Assembly: GCA_900555835.1 (NCBI GenBank)
Contig: USMK01000003.1
Location: 24,465-88,464 of the forward strand
Length of the DNA stretch: 64,000 nucleotides
Direction of reading: 5' to 3'
Source of the DNA: an uncultured Clostridium sp.
Lineage (GTDB): Bacteria > Bacillota > Clostridia > TANB77 > CAG-508
A program made the translations under genes and the position numbers. Shown here piece after piece: positions 56,692-64,000 of the stretch; the first letter of the stretch is position 1; the number at the start of each line of letters is the position of its first letter. The notes beneath the pieces were generated by a model that searched no databases, had not been told where the DNA came from, and worked only from the letters and a program-made list of their open reading frames with translations.

Positions 56692-57537
56692 ATGCCAAAG
56701 AAAACTGGTTTAGGAAAAGGATTAGACGCATTATTTACAGCTAATCCATTTGAAGAAGAAATAAAAGAAGGCGAAATAGTAAAAAACTTGAAAATAATAG
56801 AAGTTGAGCCAAATAGGGAACAAGCAAGAAAAATATTTGACGAAGAAGCATTAACAGATTTAGCAGAATCAATAAAAAGTTATGGTGTAATACAACCAAT
56901 AGTAGTAACTAAAAAACAAGATTATTACCAAATAATAGCAGGAGAAAGAAGATGGAGAGCAGCAAAAAAGGCTGGATTACAAGAGATTCCTGCAATTATA
57001 AGAGAAGATGACGAAAGAAAAAATCAAGAAATATCTTTAATAGAAAATATACAAAGAGAAGACTTAAATCCAATTGAAAAAGCAAGAGGAATAAAAACTT
57101 TAATGGACGAATATAGCCTAACACAACAAAATGTTGCAGAAATACTAGGAAAAGCAAGAAGCAGTGTAGCAAACTCAGTAAGACTTCTAAACTTAGATCC
57201 AAGAGTAATTGACCTTGCAATGCAAGGAAAATTAACAGAAGCACATTGCAAAGTATTATTATCAACAGAAGATAAAGATAAGCAATATGCGATGGCTTTA
57301 AGTATCATTGAAAGAGGAGATAATGTTGCTCAAACAATGAAAAAAATGAAAATAAAGAAAAAAATGGATGTTGAGGAACAAAAAAGATATGATGCAATAT
57401 ATAAAGACATAGAAAACAGATTCCAAGGCTTTTTTGGAACTAAGGTAAAACTAGATGCAGGTAAGAAAAAAGGCAAAATAATAATAGAATATGCAAATAA
57501 TGACGACCTAGAAAGAATATTAGATTTATTAGACTAA
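56692..57537 (+). CDS. parB: Chromosome partitioning protein ParB/Spo0J
   Basis: CTP-dependent DNA clamp that loads at parS, 281 aa. It starts KKTGLGKGLDALF. ParB N-domain: EPNREQARKIFDEEALTDLAESIKSYGVIQPIVV (split: REQARKIFDEEAL, SYGVIQPIVV), the CTP-binding GERRWRAAKKAG, ENIQREDLNPIEKA, helix-turn-helix LTQQNVAEILGKARSSVAN, and LTEAHCKVLLS. I did not find a perfect parS palindrome in the window by eye. Confidence 0.96.
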   Translation: MPKKTGLGKGLDALFTANPFEEEIKEGEIVKNLKIIEVEPNREQARKIFDEEALTDLAESIKSYGVIQPIVVTKKQDYYQIIAGERRWRAAKKAGLQEIPAIIREDDERKNQEISLIENIQREDLNPIEKARGIKTLMDEYSLTQQNVAEILGKARSSVANSVRLLNLDPRVIDLAMQGKLTEAHCKVLLSTEDKDKQYAMALSIIERGDNVAQTMKKMKIKKKMDVEEQKRYDAIYKDIENRFQGFFGTKVKLDAGKKKGKIIIEYANNDDLERILDLLD

Positions 57538-57561
57538 TTCAAAAAGGAAGGAAACAAAAGA

Positions 57562-58053
57562 ATGTTAGAAATACTAAAATCAGATGCATTTTTACTAATA
57601 CTTTTGATAGCAGTAGTTATATTAATTGTATTATACATAGTAAATACAATTAAATTATCAAAAATTAGAGAAAGTTATTCACAATTTATGAAGAAATTGG
57701 GGAATAACACAAACATAGAAGACGATTTAAGAAGATTTATTTCAAAAGTAGAGCAAGTAGAACAAGAAAACAAGGAAATTCAAGAATATGCAAATAATTT
57801 AAATTCAAATATGAAGGGATGTTTGCAAAAAATAGGAATTGTAAGATATTCTGCTTTCTCAGATGTAGGAAGTGATTTAAGCTTTACATTGGCAATGCTT
57901 GATGCAAAAGATAATGGAGTTATACTAAACGGAATATATTCAGCAGACTCTTCAAACATATATGCAAAGCCTATAACCAACGGAACATCAACATATGCAC
58001 TATCACAAGAAGAAAAAGAAGCCCTAGAAAAGGCAAAATTATCTGAAAAATAG
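57562..58053 (+). CDS. DUF4446 family membrane protein
   Basis: 163 aa. N-terminal membrane helix (residues about 9-29, FLLILLIAVVILIVLYIV), a coiled-coil stretch (about 50-90), and a C-terminal beta domain with IGIVRYSAFSDVGSDLSFTLAMLD (split: IGIVRYSAFSDVG, SDLSFTLAMLD) and DNGVILNGIYS, typical of DUF4446. The family is regularly encoded after parB in clostridia; function unknown. A terminator hairpin follows. Confidence 0.92.
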   Translation: MLEILKSDAFLLILLIAVVILIVLYIVNTIKLSKIRESYSQFMKKLGNNTNIEDDLRRFISKVEQVEQENKEIQEYANNLNSNMKGCLQKIGIVRYSAFSDVGSDLSFTLAMLDAKDNGVILNGIYSADSSNIYAKPITNGTSTYALSQEEKEALEKAKLSEK

Positions 58054-58090
58054 AAGAAATGGGAAAATATTTCCTATTTCTTCTATTTTT
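58051..58090 (+). terminator. Terminator after the parA-parB-DUF4446 genes
   Basis: A perfect 9-bp stem AGAAGAAAT (58052-58060) with its complement ending at 58084, then a T-run. It begins at the DUF4446 stop codon. Confidence 0.8.
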
Positions 58091-58131
58091 ATGTAAACAA
58101 GAAAAAATATTGGAAAAGTGAAAAAATACTC

Positions 58132-58161
58132 TTGACATATGTACCAAAAGTATGTTAATAT
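58132..58161 (+). promoter_or_regulatory. Promoter of the tRNA-Ser pair
   Basis: TTGACA (58132-58137), 18-base spacer, TAATAT (58156-58161), about 31 bases before the first tRNA. Confidence 0.8.
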
Positions 58162-58192
58162 ATATTCGTTGACAAACATAGACAGCAAATTT

Positions 58193-58283
<91 letters not shown>

Positions 58284-58287
58284 AGGA

Positions 58288-58314
58288 ATGAGATGTACAT
58301 AAGTTACATCTCAT
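58288..58314. other. Perfect 10-bp inverted repeat between the tRNA genes
   Basis: ATGAGATGTA and its complement flank a 7-base loop. There is no T-run after it, so it is a likely processing hairpin rather than a terminator. Confidence 0.6.
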
Positions 58315-58322
58315 ATTTAAAA

Positions 58323-58412
58323 GGAGAAATACCCAAGTGGTGAAGGGGACAGTTTGCTAAACTGTTAGGTCTCGTAAGGGGCGCGAGGGTTCGAACCCCT
58401 CTTTCTCCGCCA
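58323..58412 (+). tRNA. tRNA-Ser (anticodon GCU)
   Basis: Class II tRNA. Acceptor GGAGAAA / TTTCTCC, anticodon loop TTGCTAA (anticodon GCT), long variable arm, T-arm AGGGG-type with TTCGAAC, encoded CCA. Confidence 0.96.
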
Positions 58413-58416
58413 AAAG

Positions 58417-58447
58417 CATATCTAACCCAGATATGTTTTTTTTGTGC
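58417..58447 (+). terminator. Terminator after tRNA-Ser(GCU)
   Basis: CATATCT / AGATATG stem with a 5-base loop and a run of eight T residues. Confidence 0.88.
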
Positions 58448-58613
58448 CTCAAAAAAATTATACTGCAAGTCTATTTTCTATAAAGAACAAAACTATAAAA
58501 TATGCTCACAGACTAAAATAAAAACAAAAATCTAAATAAAAAATATGTTGCAAAATGTAGAAATATAATATATAATACATTTTAGAAAAAGGAGAAACAA
58601 AGGAGGAGAAAAA

Positions 58614-58793
58614 ATGCAAAAACAAGAAGAAAAAAAAGAAATAAAAATCAATTTATGGACATTTTACGTATTAGTAGCAGCACTTGTAATATTAGCTGCA
58701 ACAACAATATCAGGTTGGTTTTTAGTTGCAAAACAAAACCAACTACAAAAAGAATTAGATAACAGAGTATCAACAGTAAGTATGATAAGGTAA
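58614..58793 (+). CDS. Small membrane protein, 59 aa
   Basis: ATG 58614 is preceded by AAAGGAGGAG, an ideal ribosome site. The peptide has a charged N-terminus (QKQEEKKEIKINLW), one membrane helix (about residues 17-40, LVAALVILAATTISGWFLV) and a short polar C-terminus. A hairpin with a T-run just downstream (58797-58830) separates it from the patatin gene on the other strand. No family recognised. Confidence 0.75.
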   Translation: MQKQEEKKEIKINLWTFYVLVAALVILAATTISGWFLVAKQNQLQKELDNRVSTVSMIR

Positions 58794-58805
58794 TCCAAAA
58801 ACAGA

Positions 58806-59671
58806 CTAATTAAAAATTAGTCTGTTTTTATGTATATATTCCTTTGTTTGTCTATAACCTAAAATATATAATTCGTCTATTTTTGAACAATCTAAAAGAG
58901 AAACATGAGGAGTATTTATTCTAATTAGATAATCTGCTCCATTTAATTCATAATTAGAAAGCTCATGACAAAGAATATCGAAAGAATTGGTCAAAACATC
59001 CAAAATATTATTGCAACAATATACATCATTACTTTCTTCAAAAACTATACTTAAAATCGAATTATAGCCGCTCAATTTTAAAATGTGCCAAGGCACATTT
59101 TCACGTATTCCTCCATCTGCAAGTACAAAATCATTAAAAATAACTGGCTCAAAAATTCCAGGGAAACTACAACTTGCTTGAACAGCTAGTGAAATATCGG
59201 TATTATTTATATAAATAATATTATCAGAAAAGACCTTCCTTTTATTTTCAGATGTAAAAACAATTAAATTACCTGTTTTCAGATCTACACTTGGTATAAA
59301 AATTGGAATTGTAATATCACTTATATTTTGCCTTCCTTTATTTGTTGCTACCTCTCTTACTTTTTTTCTAATGGCCTTTCCGCTATTTAATCCATATACC
59401 TTTATTTCGTCTTTAAATATTCTACTTAAAATGAATTTTGGAATATTACTTAATTCAATATAATTTATCTTACTGCAATATTCCTTAAAAATTTGATACA
59501 TTTCCTTTGGCGTGTACCCTAGTGCATATAATGTTGCTACTATACTTCCGTGATGATGTACCGTGCTACTGCATCAAATTTTATTCCTTCCTCTATTAGT
59601 GCCTCTATTGCTCCAATATGTGCTGCCCCTTTTATACCTCCACCAGCCAAACATAGTCCTTTTTTACTCAC
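58806..59671 (-). CDS. Patatin-like phospholipase, with two +1 shifts at CGG
   Basis: Predicted serine acyl hydrolase (patatin/RssA type), 287 aa. GTG 59671, behind a TAAGGAG site, encodes KKGLCLAGGGIKGAAHIG, the oxyanion-hole motif GGGxKG. The frame reaches AVA then CGG (59563). A +1 move gives GTSS, the next codon is CGG again (59550), and another +1 gives GSIVATLYALGYTP. Together they build GTSSGS, the catalytic nucleophile elbow GxSxG. The zero frame has stops soon after. The distal part contains the catalytic dyad aspartate region DGGIRENVP. Without both shifts the active site would be lost; with them length and motifs are complete. Confidence 0.9.
59547..59550 (-). other. CGGA +1 recoding site 12 (patatin, second glycine of GxSxG)
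   Basis: Only four sense codons after site 11, CGG follows TCA. Skipping the C gives GGA AGT ATA GTA. Both glycines of the active-site motif are thus encoded by CGGN. Confidence 0.9.
59560..59563 (-). other. CGGT +1 recoding site 11 (patatin, first glycine of GxSxG)
   Basis: CGG follows GCA. Skipping the C gives GGT ACA TCA TCA, the first half of the nucleophile elbow GTSSGS. Confidence 0.9.
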
Positions 59672-59735
59672 TTAAATCACTCCTTATTTTATAGTATGTA
59701 ATACCTAAAAACTAAATGACAAATTGCGCAATAAA

Positions 59736-59961
59736 TGTGGAAATTTTTTAGTGGATAGGTATAAACAATAACAAGCTGTGGATAACTTGCCTGCCAGACG
59801 AAAACTAGCTGGCAGTGGGGTTATAAATTATACTGTGGATAAAAAGTTTAATACTTAGTGCAAAACATTACACAGAAAATAAGAAAAAGTTGATAAGAAA
59901 TTCACACATTGTGAGCAAGCTGTGGAAAGGGGAACTTGCGTAGTGCAAATCTTGTGGATAT
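59736..59961. promoter_or_regulatory. DnaA-box cluster upstream of ldh
   Basis: Noncoding region of about 400 bp between patatin and ldh. Two perfect DnaA boxes on the minus strand (TGTGGATAA at 59777-59785 and 59834-59842), one near match TGTGGATAT (59953-59961) and TGTGGAAA-type partial matches near 59736 and 59921. A 7-bp inverted repeat CTGCCAG / CTGGCAG lies at 59791-59815. Resembles a DnaA-titration or regulatory cluster. Confidence 0.7.
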
Positions 59962-60074
59962 ATATATAATATAAATAAAAATAAAAAAACATGAGTATAA
60001 TTTATTGAAATAAGCACACAATTAATATATAATTAGAACAATCAAAATACATAAAGAAAAGAGGAAAAAATAAT

Positions 60075-61034
60075 ATGGTAGAAAAAAGAAAAATCGTATT
60101 AGTAGGTACAGGAATGGTAGGAATGAGTATGGCATACTCATTAGTAAACAGAGGAGGAATAAACGAATTAGTTTTAATTGATATTAACAAAGACAAAACA
60201 ATAGGAGAAGCAATGGACTTATCTCATGGTGTACCATTTTCACCTGGAAAAATTGAAATAAAAGCAGGAGAATATGAAGACTGTAAAGATGCCAATATTG
60301 TTGTAATAACAGCAGGTGTTCCACAAAAACAAGGTGGAGAAACAAGACTAGAACTTGCAAAAACAAATACAAAAATAATGAAAGAAATAACAGAAAATGT
60401 AGTAAAAAGCGGATTTAATGGAATATTTATAATAGCAAGTAATCCAGTAGACCTAATGAGCTATGTTGTACAAAAAGTATCAGGTTTTCCAAAAGAAAAA
60501 GTAATAGGTTCAGGAACATTATTAGACACAGCAAGACTTCGTTATATAATAGGACAAAAATTAAATATAACAAGCAAAAATGTTCACGCATATATAATGG
60601 GAGAGCACGGAGACTCATCATTTGTTCCTTGGTCACAATGCTATGTGGGATGCAAAAGCTTAACAGAGATGTATAAAGAACACGGAAAAAGTGTAAAAGA
60701 ATTAGAAGCCGTGCACCAAGAAGTTGTAAATGCTGCATATGAAATAATAGAAAAGAAAAAAGCAACATACTATGGAATAGGAATATCATTAAGCAGACTA
60801 ATTAGTGCAATATTAGACGACGAAAATACAATATTAACAGTATCAACATTACAACAAGGTGAATATGGACAAAGTGATGTATATATCGGTGTACCAGCAA
60901 TAATAAATTCACAAGGTGTAAGAGAAATATTAAAAATAGACCTAAACAAAAATGAACAAGCAAAATTCGATAAAAGTGCAACAATGTTAAAACAAATGAT
61001 GCAAGACGAAATAGAGCCATTATTAAAGGACTAA
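60075..61034 (+). CDS. ldh: L-lactate dehydrogenase
   Basis: NAD-dependent reduction of pyruvate to L-lactate in fermentation, 319 aa. NAD motif VGTGMVGMSMAYSLVNRG, the DINKDK acidic residue for NAD specificity, ITAGVPQKQGGETRLEL (active-site loop with the conserved arginine), ASNPVDLMSYV, GSGTLLDTARLRY, and the catalytic histidine in MGEHGDSSFVPWS. Length typical. CGG trinucleotides are all out of frame. Confidence 0.96.
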   Translation: MVEKRKIVLVGTGMVGMSMAYSLVNRGGINELVLIDINKDKTIGEAMDLSHGVPFSPGKIEIKAGEYEDCKDANIVVITAGVPQKQGGETRLELAKTNTKIMKEITENVVKSGFNGIFIIASNPVDLMSYVVQKVSGFPKEKVIGSGTLLDTARLRYIIGQKLNITSKNVHAYIMGEHGDSSFVPWSQCYVGCKSLTEMYKEHGKSVKELEAVHQEVVNAAYEIIEKKKATYYGIGISLSRLISAILDDENTILTVSTLQQGEYGQSDVYIGVPAIINSQGVREILKIDLNKNEQAKFDKSATMLKQMMQDEIEPLLKD

Positions 61035-61133
61035 TAATTGCCAAAGGTAGAATTTTGTAGTATAATTAAATTGCTATAAAAATATACACAGTCATATTTA
61101 AACAAAATGAAATTTCATTAGGAGGTAATTAAT

Positions 61134-61340
61134 ATGGCAAAGGGATCTCGGTATTGGGCTGATTCTTACATTGTTTTAAATAATGGAAAGAAAATCTACT
61201 TAGAAGAAGATGTAATTGATATTGAAAAACAAATGAGGGATGAGACCAAAAAAAGAATTACAGTAGAGGTATCCAGTTGGTTTGGTGATGAAACAATAAG
61301 CATCAAGAAAAAGGATATCGCATATTGGGGATCTGTTTAA
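61134..61340 (+). CDS. Hypothetical protein, 68 aa; contains the only apparently zero-frame CGG
   Basis: ATG 61134 is preceded by an ideal TAGGAGGT site. The zero frame gives a polar 68-residue protein (YWADSYIVLNNGKKIYLEED, ITVEVSSWFGDETISIKKKD) with alternating beta strands; no family recognised. Codon 6 is CGG (61149). If that CGG promoted a +1 shift, as elsewhere, the product would be a 14-residue peptide ending LILTLF. So either CGG is read as an amino acid here, or the gene is controlled or inactivated by the shift. It is the single counter-example in the window. A strong terminator follows. Confidence 0.65.
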   Translation: MAKGSRYWADSYIVLNNGKKIYLEEDVIDIEKQMRDETKKRITVEVSSWFGDETISIKKKDIAYWGSV

Positions 61341-61342
61341 AA

Positions 61343-61411
61343 CAAAAAAAGTAGGGTAATAATATGAGACTACAAAAAAAGTAGTCTAAATATTATATCC
61401 TACTTTTTTTG
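61343..61411 (+). terminator. Compound hairpin terminator
   Basis: An outer stem (AAAAAAAGTAGGG-type with TCCTACTTTTTTT) encloses an inner GACTAC / GTAGTC stem. The T-run ends near 61411. It lies after the 68-aa gene and before the trpS promoter. Confidence 0.8.
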
Positions 61412-61412
61412 T

Positions 61413-61459
61413 ACTATATTTCCACAAACATTGTAAAAACTGTGGAAATATAGTATAAT
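61413..61459 (+). promoter_or_regulatory. trpS promoter with a 14-bp inverted repeat
   Basis: TTGTAA (61431-61436), 17-base spacer, TATAAT (61454-61459). A perfect 14-bp inverted repeat ACTATATTTCCACA (61413-61426) / TGTGGAAATATAGT (61441-61454) brackets the -35 box and enters the -10 box, so a bound dimer would block the promoter. Confidence 0.75.
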
Positions 61460-61496
61460 AATTAAGCGAAAACTGAAAAAAGTGGAGATGATATAA

Positions 61497-62519
61497 ATGA
61501 ATAAAAAAAGAATAGTAACAGGAGATAGACCAACAGGAAAATTACATATAGGACATTATTTTGGTTCATTACAAAACAGAGTAAAAATGCAAGACGAATA
61601 TGAAAGCTATATTTTAGTTGCAGATGTTCAGGCATTAACAGACAATTTTGCAAATCCAGAAAAAGTTAGAAAAAATGTAAGAGAAGTTGTAATGGATTAT
61701 TTGTCAGTTGGAATAGATCCTAAAAAAACTACAATATATATACAATCAATGATACCAGAAGTTGCAGAACTAACAGTATTTTATTCAAACCTAGTAACAA
61801 TTGCTAGACTAGAAAGAAATCCAACCGTAAAAACAGAAATCGCACAAAAAAAGGATATATTCGGAGAAAGTGTAACGTATGGATTTTTAGGATATCCAGT
61901 AAGCCAAGCAGCAGATATTACTGCTGTGGAAGGTGTGCTAGTACCAGTTGGAGAAGACCAACTTCCATTGATAGAACAAACAAGAGAAATAGTAAGAAAA
62001 TTTAATAGCATATATGGAGAAGTGCTAGTAGAACCAGAAGCAGTTTTATCAAATGCCAAAAGAATAAAAGGACTAGACGGAAATGAAAAAATGGGAAAAT
62101 CATTAGGAAATGCGATTTATTTATCAGACACACCAGAAGAAATTACAAGAAAAGTAATGAGTGCAGTAACAGATCCAAAAAGAATAAAGAAAGACGATTT
62201 AGGAAATCCTGATGTATGTATGGTATATTATTACCACAAACTATTTAGCTCCAAAGAAGAACAAGAACAAATTTGCAAAGAATGTAAAGAAGGAAAAAGA
62301 GGATGTGTTGCTTGCAAAAAACAACTTGCAAATAACATTATAAATTATTTAGCACCAGTAAGAGAAAAAAGAGCTTATTACGAAGCAAGACCAGAACTAA
62401 TAGACGATATTTTAGCAGAAGGAACAAAAAAAGCAAGAGAAACAGCAAAAGAAACAATGAAAAAAGTAAAAAAGGCAATGAAATTAGATTATAATATATT
62501 AAATAAACAAGGAGAATAA
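61497..62519 (+). CDS. trpS: Tryptophanyl-tRNA synthetase
   Basis: Class I synthetase that charges tRNA-Trp, 340 aa. GDRPTGKLHIGHYFGSL carries the HIGH signature, KMGKS in GNEKMGKSLGNAIYLSDTP is the KMSKS variant, and GEDQLPLIEQTREI follows the family. Four cysteines near residues 260-275 (CKECKEGKRGCVAC) form a zinc-like knuckle seen in some clostridial TrpRS proteins. Followed directly by obgE. Confidence 0.96.
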   Translation: MNKKRIVTGDRPTGKLHIGHYFGSLQNRVKMQDEYESYILVADVQALTDNFANPEKVRKNVREVVMDYLSVGIDPKKTTIYIQSMIPEVAELTVFYSNLVTIARLERNPTVKTEIAQKKDIFGESVTYGFLGYPVSQAADITAVEGVLVPVGEDQLPLIEQTREIVRKFNSIYGEVLVEPEAVLSNAKRIKGLDGNEKMGKSLGNAIYLSDTPEEITRKVMSAVTDPKRIKKDDLGNPDVCMVYYYHKLFSSKEEQEQICKECKEGKRGCVACKKQLANNIINYLAPVREKRAYYEARPELIDDILAEGTKKARETAKETMKKVKKAMKLDYNILNKQGE

Positions 62520-62520
62520 T

Positions 62521-63795
62521 ATGTTTGTAGATTATACTAAAATAATAATAAAATCAGGAGATGGCGGAAATGGAGCCAAAACATTTAGAAGAGAAAAATA
62601 TGTAGCAGCCGGAGGACCAGATGGAGGAGATGGAGGAAAAGGTGGAGACATATATTTCGAAGTTGATCCAGACACAAATACACTAATTGATTTTAGATAT
62701 AACAAAAAATTCAAAGCAGAAGACGGAAAAAACGGAAGTGGTGGAAACTGTTATGGAAAAAGTGGGGACGACTTGTGTATAGGCGTGCCAAAAGGAACAG
62801 TTGTAAAAGATGCATTAACAGGAAAAGTAATAGTAGACTTATCTCAGGATGGCCAAAAAGAATTAGTGCTAAAAGGTGGAAAAGGTGGAAAAGGTAATTC
62901 ACACTTTGCAACATCAACAAGACAGGCTCCAAATTTTGCACAAGAAGGAGAAAAAGGACAAGAAAAAGAAATAATACTAGAACTAAAACTATTAGCAGAT
63001 GTAGGGTTATTAGGATATCCAAATGTGGGAAAATCTACAATACTATCAATGGTAACCTCAGCAAAACCTAAAATTGCAAATTATGAATTTACAACAATCA
63101 ATCCGAACTTAGGTGTTGTAAAAACAGAATACGGAGAAAGTTTTGTAATAGCTGATATACCAGGAATAATAGAAGGAGCTAGCGAAGGTGTTGGACTTGG
63201 TCTTAGATTTTTAAGACATATAGAAAGAACAAGAATATTATTACACATAATAGATGTATCAGGAGCAAGTGGAAGAAATCCTGTGCAAGACTATTACACA
63301 ATAAATGAAGAACTAAAAAAATATAGTGAAAAATTAAGTAAAAAGCCACAAATATTAGTAGCTAACAAAATTGATGCAATGCAAGACGAAACAGAATATA
63401 ATGAACTAGAAAAATTGGCAGAAGAAAACAATTTAGAGCTATTCAAAATATCAGCTGCAACAGGACAAGGTTTAAAAGAATTATTAAATAGAGTAGCAGA
63501 AAAACTAAAAGAATTGCCAAAAGAAGAATTAGTAGAAACAGAAGAACGAGTTGTATATACATTAAAAGAGGAAAAAAACGAATTTGATGTAAGAATAGAA
63601 GACGGAGTATATGTAGTAGACGGACCAGCAATAGAAAAATTACTAGGCAGAGTGAACATGGAAGATAATGAATCATTGTATTATTTCCAAAAATCAATAA
63701 AAGCATTAGGAGTAGAGGATAGGTTAAAACAAATGGGAATACAAGAAGGGGATACTGTGAAGTTTATTATATGGGAATTTGAGTGGTATAATTAA
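62521..63795 (+). CDS. obg: Obg family GTPase CgtA/ObgE
   Basis: Ribosome-assembly and stress GTPase, 424 aa. N-terminal glycine-rich Obg fold (GDGGNGAKTFRREKYVAAGGPDGGDGGKGG, split: GDGGNGAKTFRREK, GGPDGGDGGKGG), G domain with GYPNVGKST, TTINPNLG, DIPGIIEGA and NKID, and a C-terminal OCT domain. All CGG trinucleotides here are out of frame (in glycine codons preceded by C), showing that only in-frame CGG matters. Starts one base after the trpS stop. Confidence 0.97.
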   Translation: MFVDYTKIIIKSGDGGNGAKTFRREKYVAAGGPDGGDGGKGGDIYFEVDPDTNTLIDFRYNKKFKAEDGKNGSGGNCYGKSGDDLCIGVPKGTVVKDALTGKVIVDLSQDGQKELVLKGGKGGKGNSHFATSTRQAPNFAQEGEKGQEKEIILELKLLADVGLLGYPNVGKSTILSMVTSAKPKIANYEFTTINPNLGVVKTEYGESFVIADIPGIIEGASEGVGLGLRFLRHIERTRILLHIIDVSGASGRNPVQDYYTINEELKKYSEKLSKKPQILVANKIDAMQDETEYNELEKLAEENNLELFKISAATGQGLKELLNRVAEKLKELPKEELVETEERVVYTLKEEKNEFDVRIEDGVYVVDGPAIEKLLGRVNMEDNESLYYFQKSIKALGVEDRLKQMGIQEGDTVKFIIWEFEWYN

Positions 63796-63817
63796 AAAAT
63801 GCTTGCATTTGGTTATG

Positions 63818-63863
63818 GACACATAGACTTAGTATTTGATACTAGGCTTATGTGTCTTTTTTT
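63818..63863 (+). terminator. obg terminator
   Basis: A long hairpin (GACACATA with TATGTGTC and an inner TAGTAT/ATACTA stem) followed by seven T residues, 23 bases after the obg stop. Confidence 0.9.
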
Positions 63864-64000
63864 GCTTCATAGGGGACGTTTCCTTTTGAGTCATTTTGAC
63901 TCATTGGGGACATAGATTGATACGTGTGAATTGATTCGTGCCTTTCCGCTAAAAAGTAAAATATAAAATTTAAAAAGTCTCCGTTTTCCAAGGCGTTTAT
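63864..64000. other. Window end, no gene seen; short inverted repeat
   Basis: GAGTCA TTT TGACTC (near 63886-63902) lies beside AGGGGACG and TTGGGGACA blocks. This arrangement resembles ends of small transposon-derived repeats, but the edge of the window prevents a decision. Confidence 0.3.

Overview
The window is very AT-rich (GC looks well under one third by eye; not computed) and reads as a chromosomal segment of a low-GC Gram-positive bacterium, most likely an uncultured gut-type clostridial lineage. The evidence is a classical Firmicutes origin region (rnpA-rpmH / dnaA-dnaN-recF-remB-gyrB), DUF4446, DUF1858, YkvI, LCP and RemB-type genes, and heavy ATA/AAA/TTA codon use.

The main observation is a recoding signal. 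I scanned the reading frames of all recognisable genes by hand. The triplet CGG is in frame 13 times. At 12 of these the protein homology continues only if the ribosome moves +1, so that CGGN is read as one residue. That residue is always the conserved glycine that GGN would encode. The sites lie in dnaX, mnmE, cvpA, a YkvI-type permease (two), a TadZ/CpaE-like ATPase, a patatin-like phospholipase (two) and a LysM-M14 peptidase (four). No other frameshift was seen, and dozens of out-of-frame CGG trinucleotides leave their genes intact. This looks like systematic +1 frameshifting or quadruplet decoding (C-GGN to Gly), not pseudogenes or sequencing error. The one exception is a 68-codon ORF at 61134, where CGG seems to be read in the zero frame.

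Layout. 1-9000: cell-wall peptidase end, a competence-like pair (DNA-entry nuclease, ComEA), a D,D-carboxypeptidase, and an operon ykvI - DUF5711-like - cvpA - LCP - rsfS. 9000-14000: dnaX-ybaB-recR preceded by the SRP RNA, then tadA and an Lgt-type gene. 14000-26200: two overlapping genes for giant membrane-anchored surface proteins (2516 and about 1548 aa; DUF11, SdrD/B-like, vWA). 26700-32600: tRNA-Arg(CCU), DUF1858, then one half of a minimal type IV secretion system (coupling protein, VirB2-, VirB6- and VirB3-like proteins) followed by dnaD and a dnaC/dnaI helicase loader. 32600-35000: a noncoding stretch with two copies of a roughly 0.77 kb direct repeat. 35000-42200: gyrA and, on the same strand, the other T4SS half (VirB4-like ATPase, partner, TadZ-like ATPase). 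42300-42935: a candidate structured noncoding RNA. 43000-49300: gyrB, remB, recF, dnaN, dnaA and the origin. 49300-58100: rpmH, rnpA, yidD, yidC, khpB/jag, mnmE, mnmG, rsmG, parA, parB, DUF4446. 58100-64000: two tRNA-Ser genes, a small membrane protein, patatin, a DnaA-box cluster, ldh, a small ORF, trpS and obgE.

Transcription diverges from the dnaA-rpmH gap at about 49.0-49.3 kb: most genes to the left are on the minus strand and most to the right on the plus strand, as expected around oriC. Competence genes, a relaxase-less T4SS and two helicase-loader genes sit close to the replication origin, which may indicate a domesticated DNA-transfer apparatus (inference).
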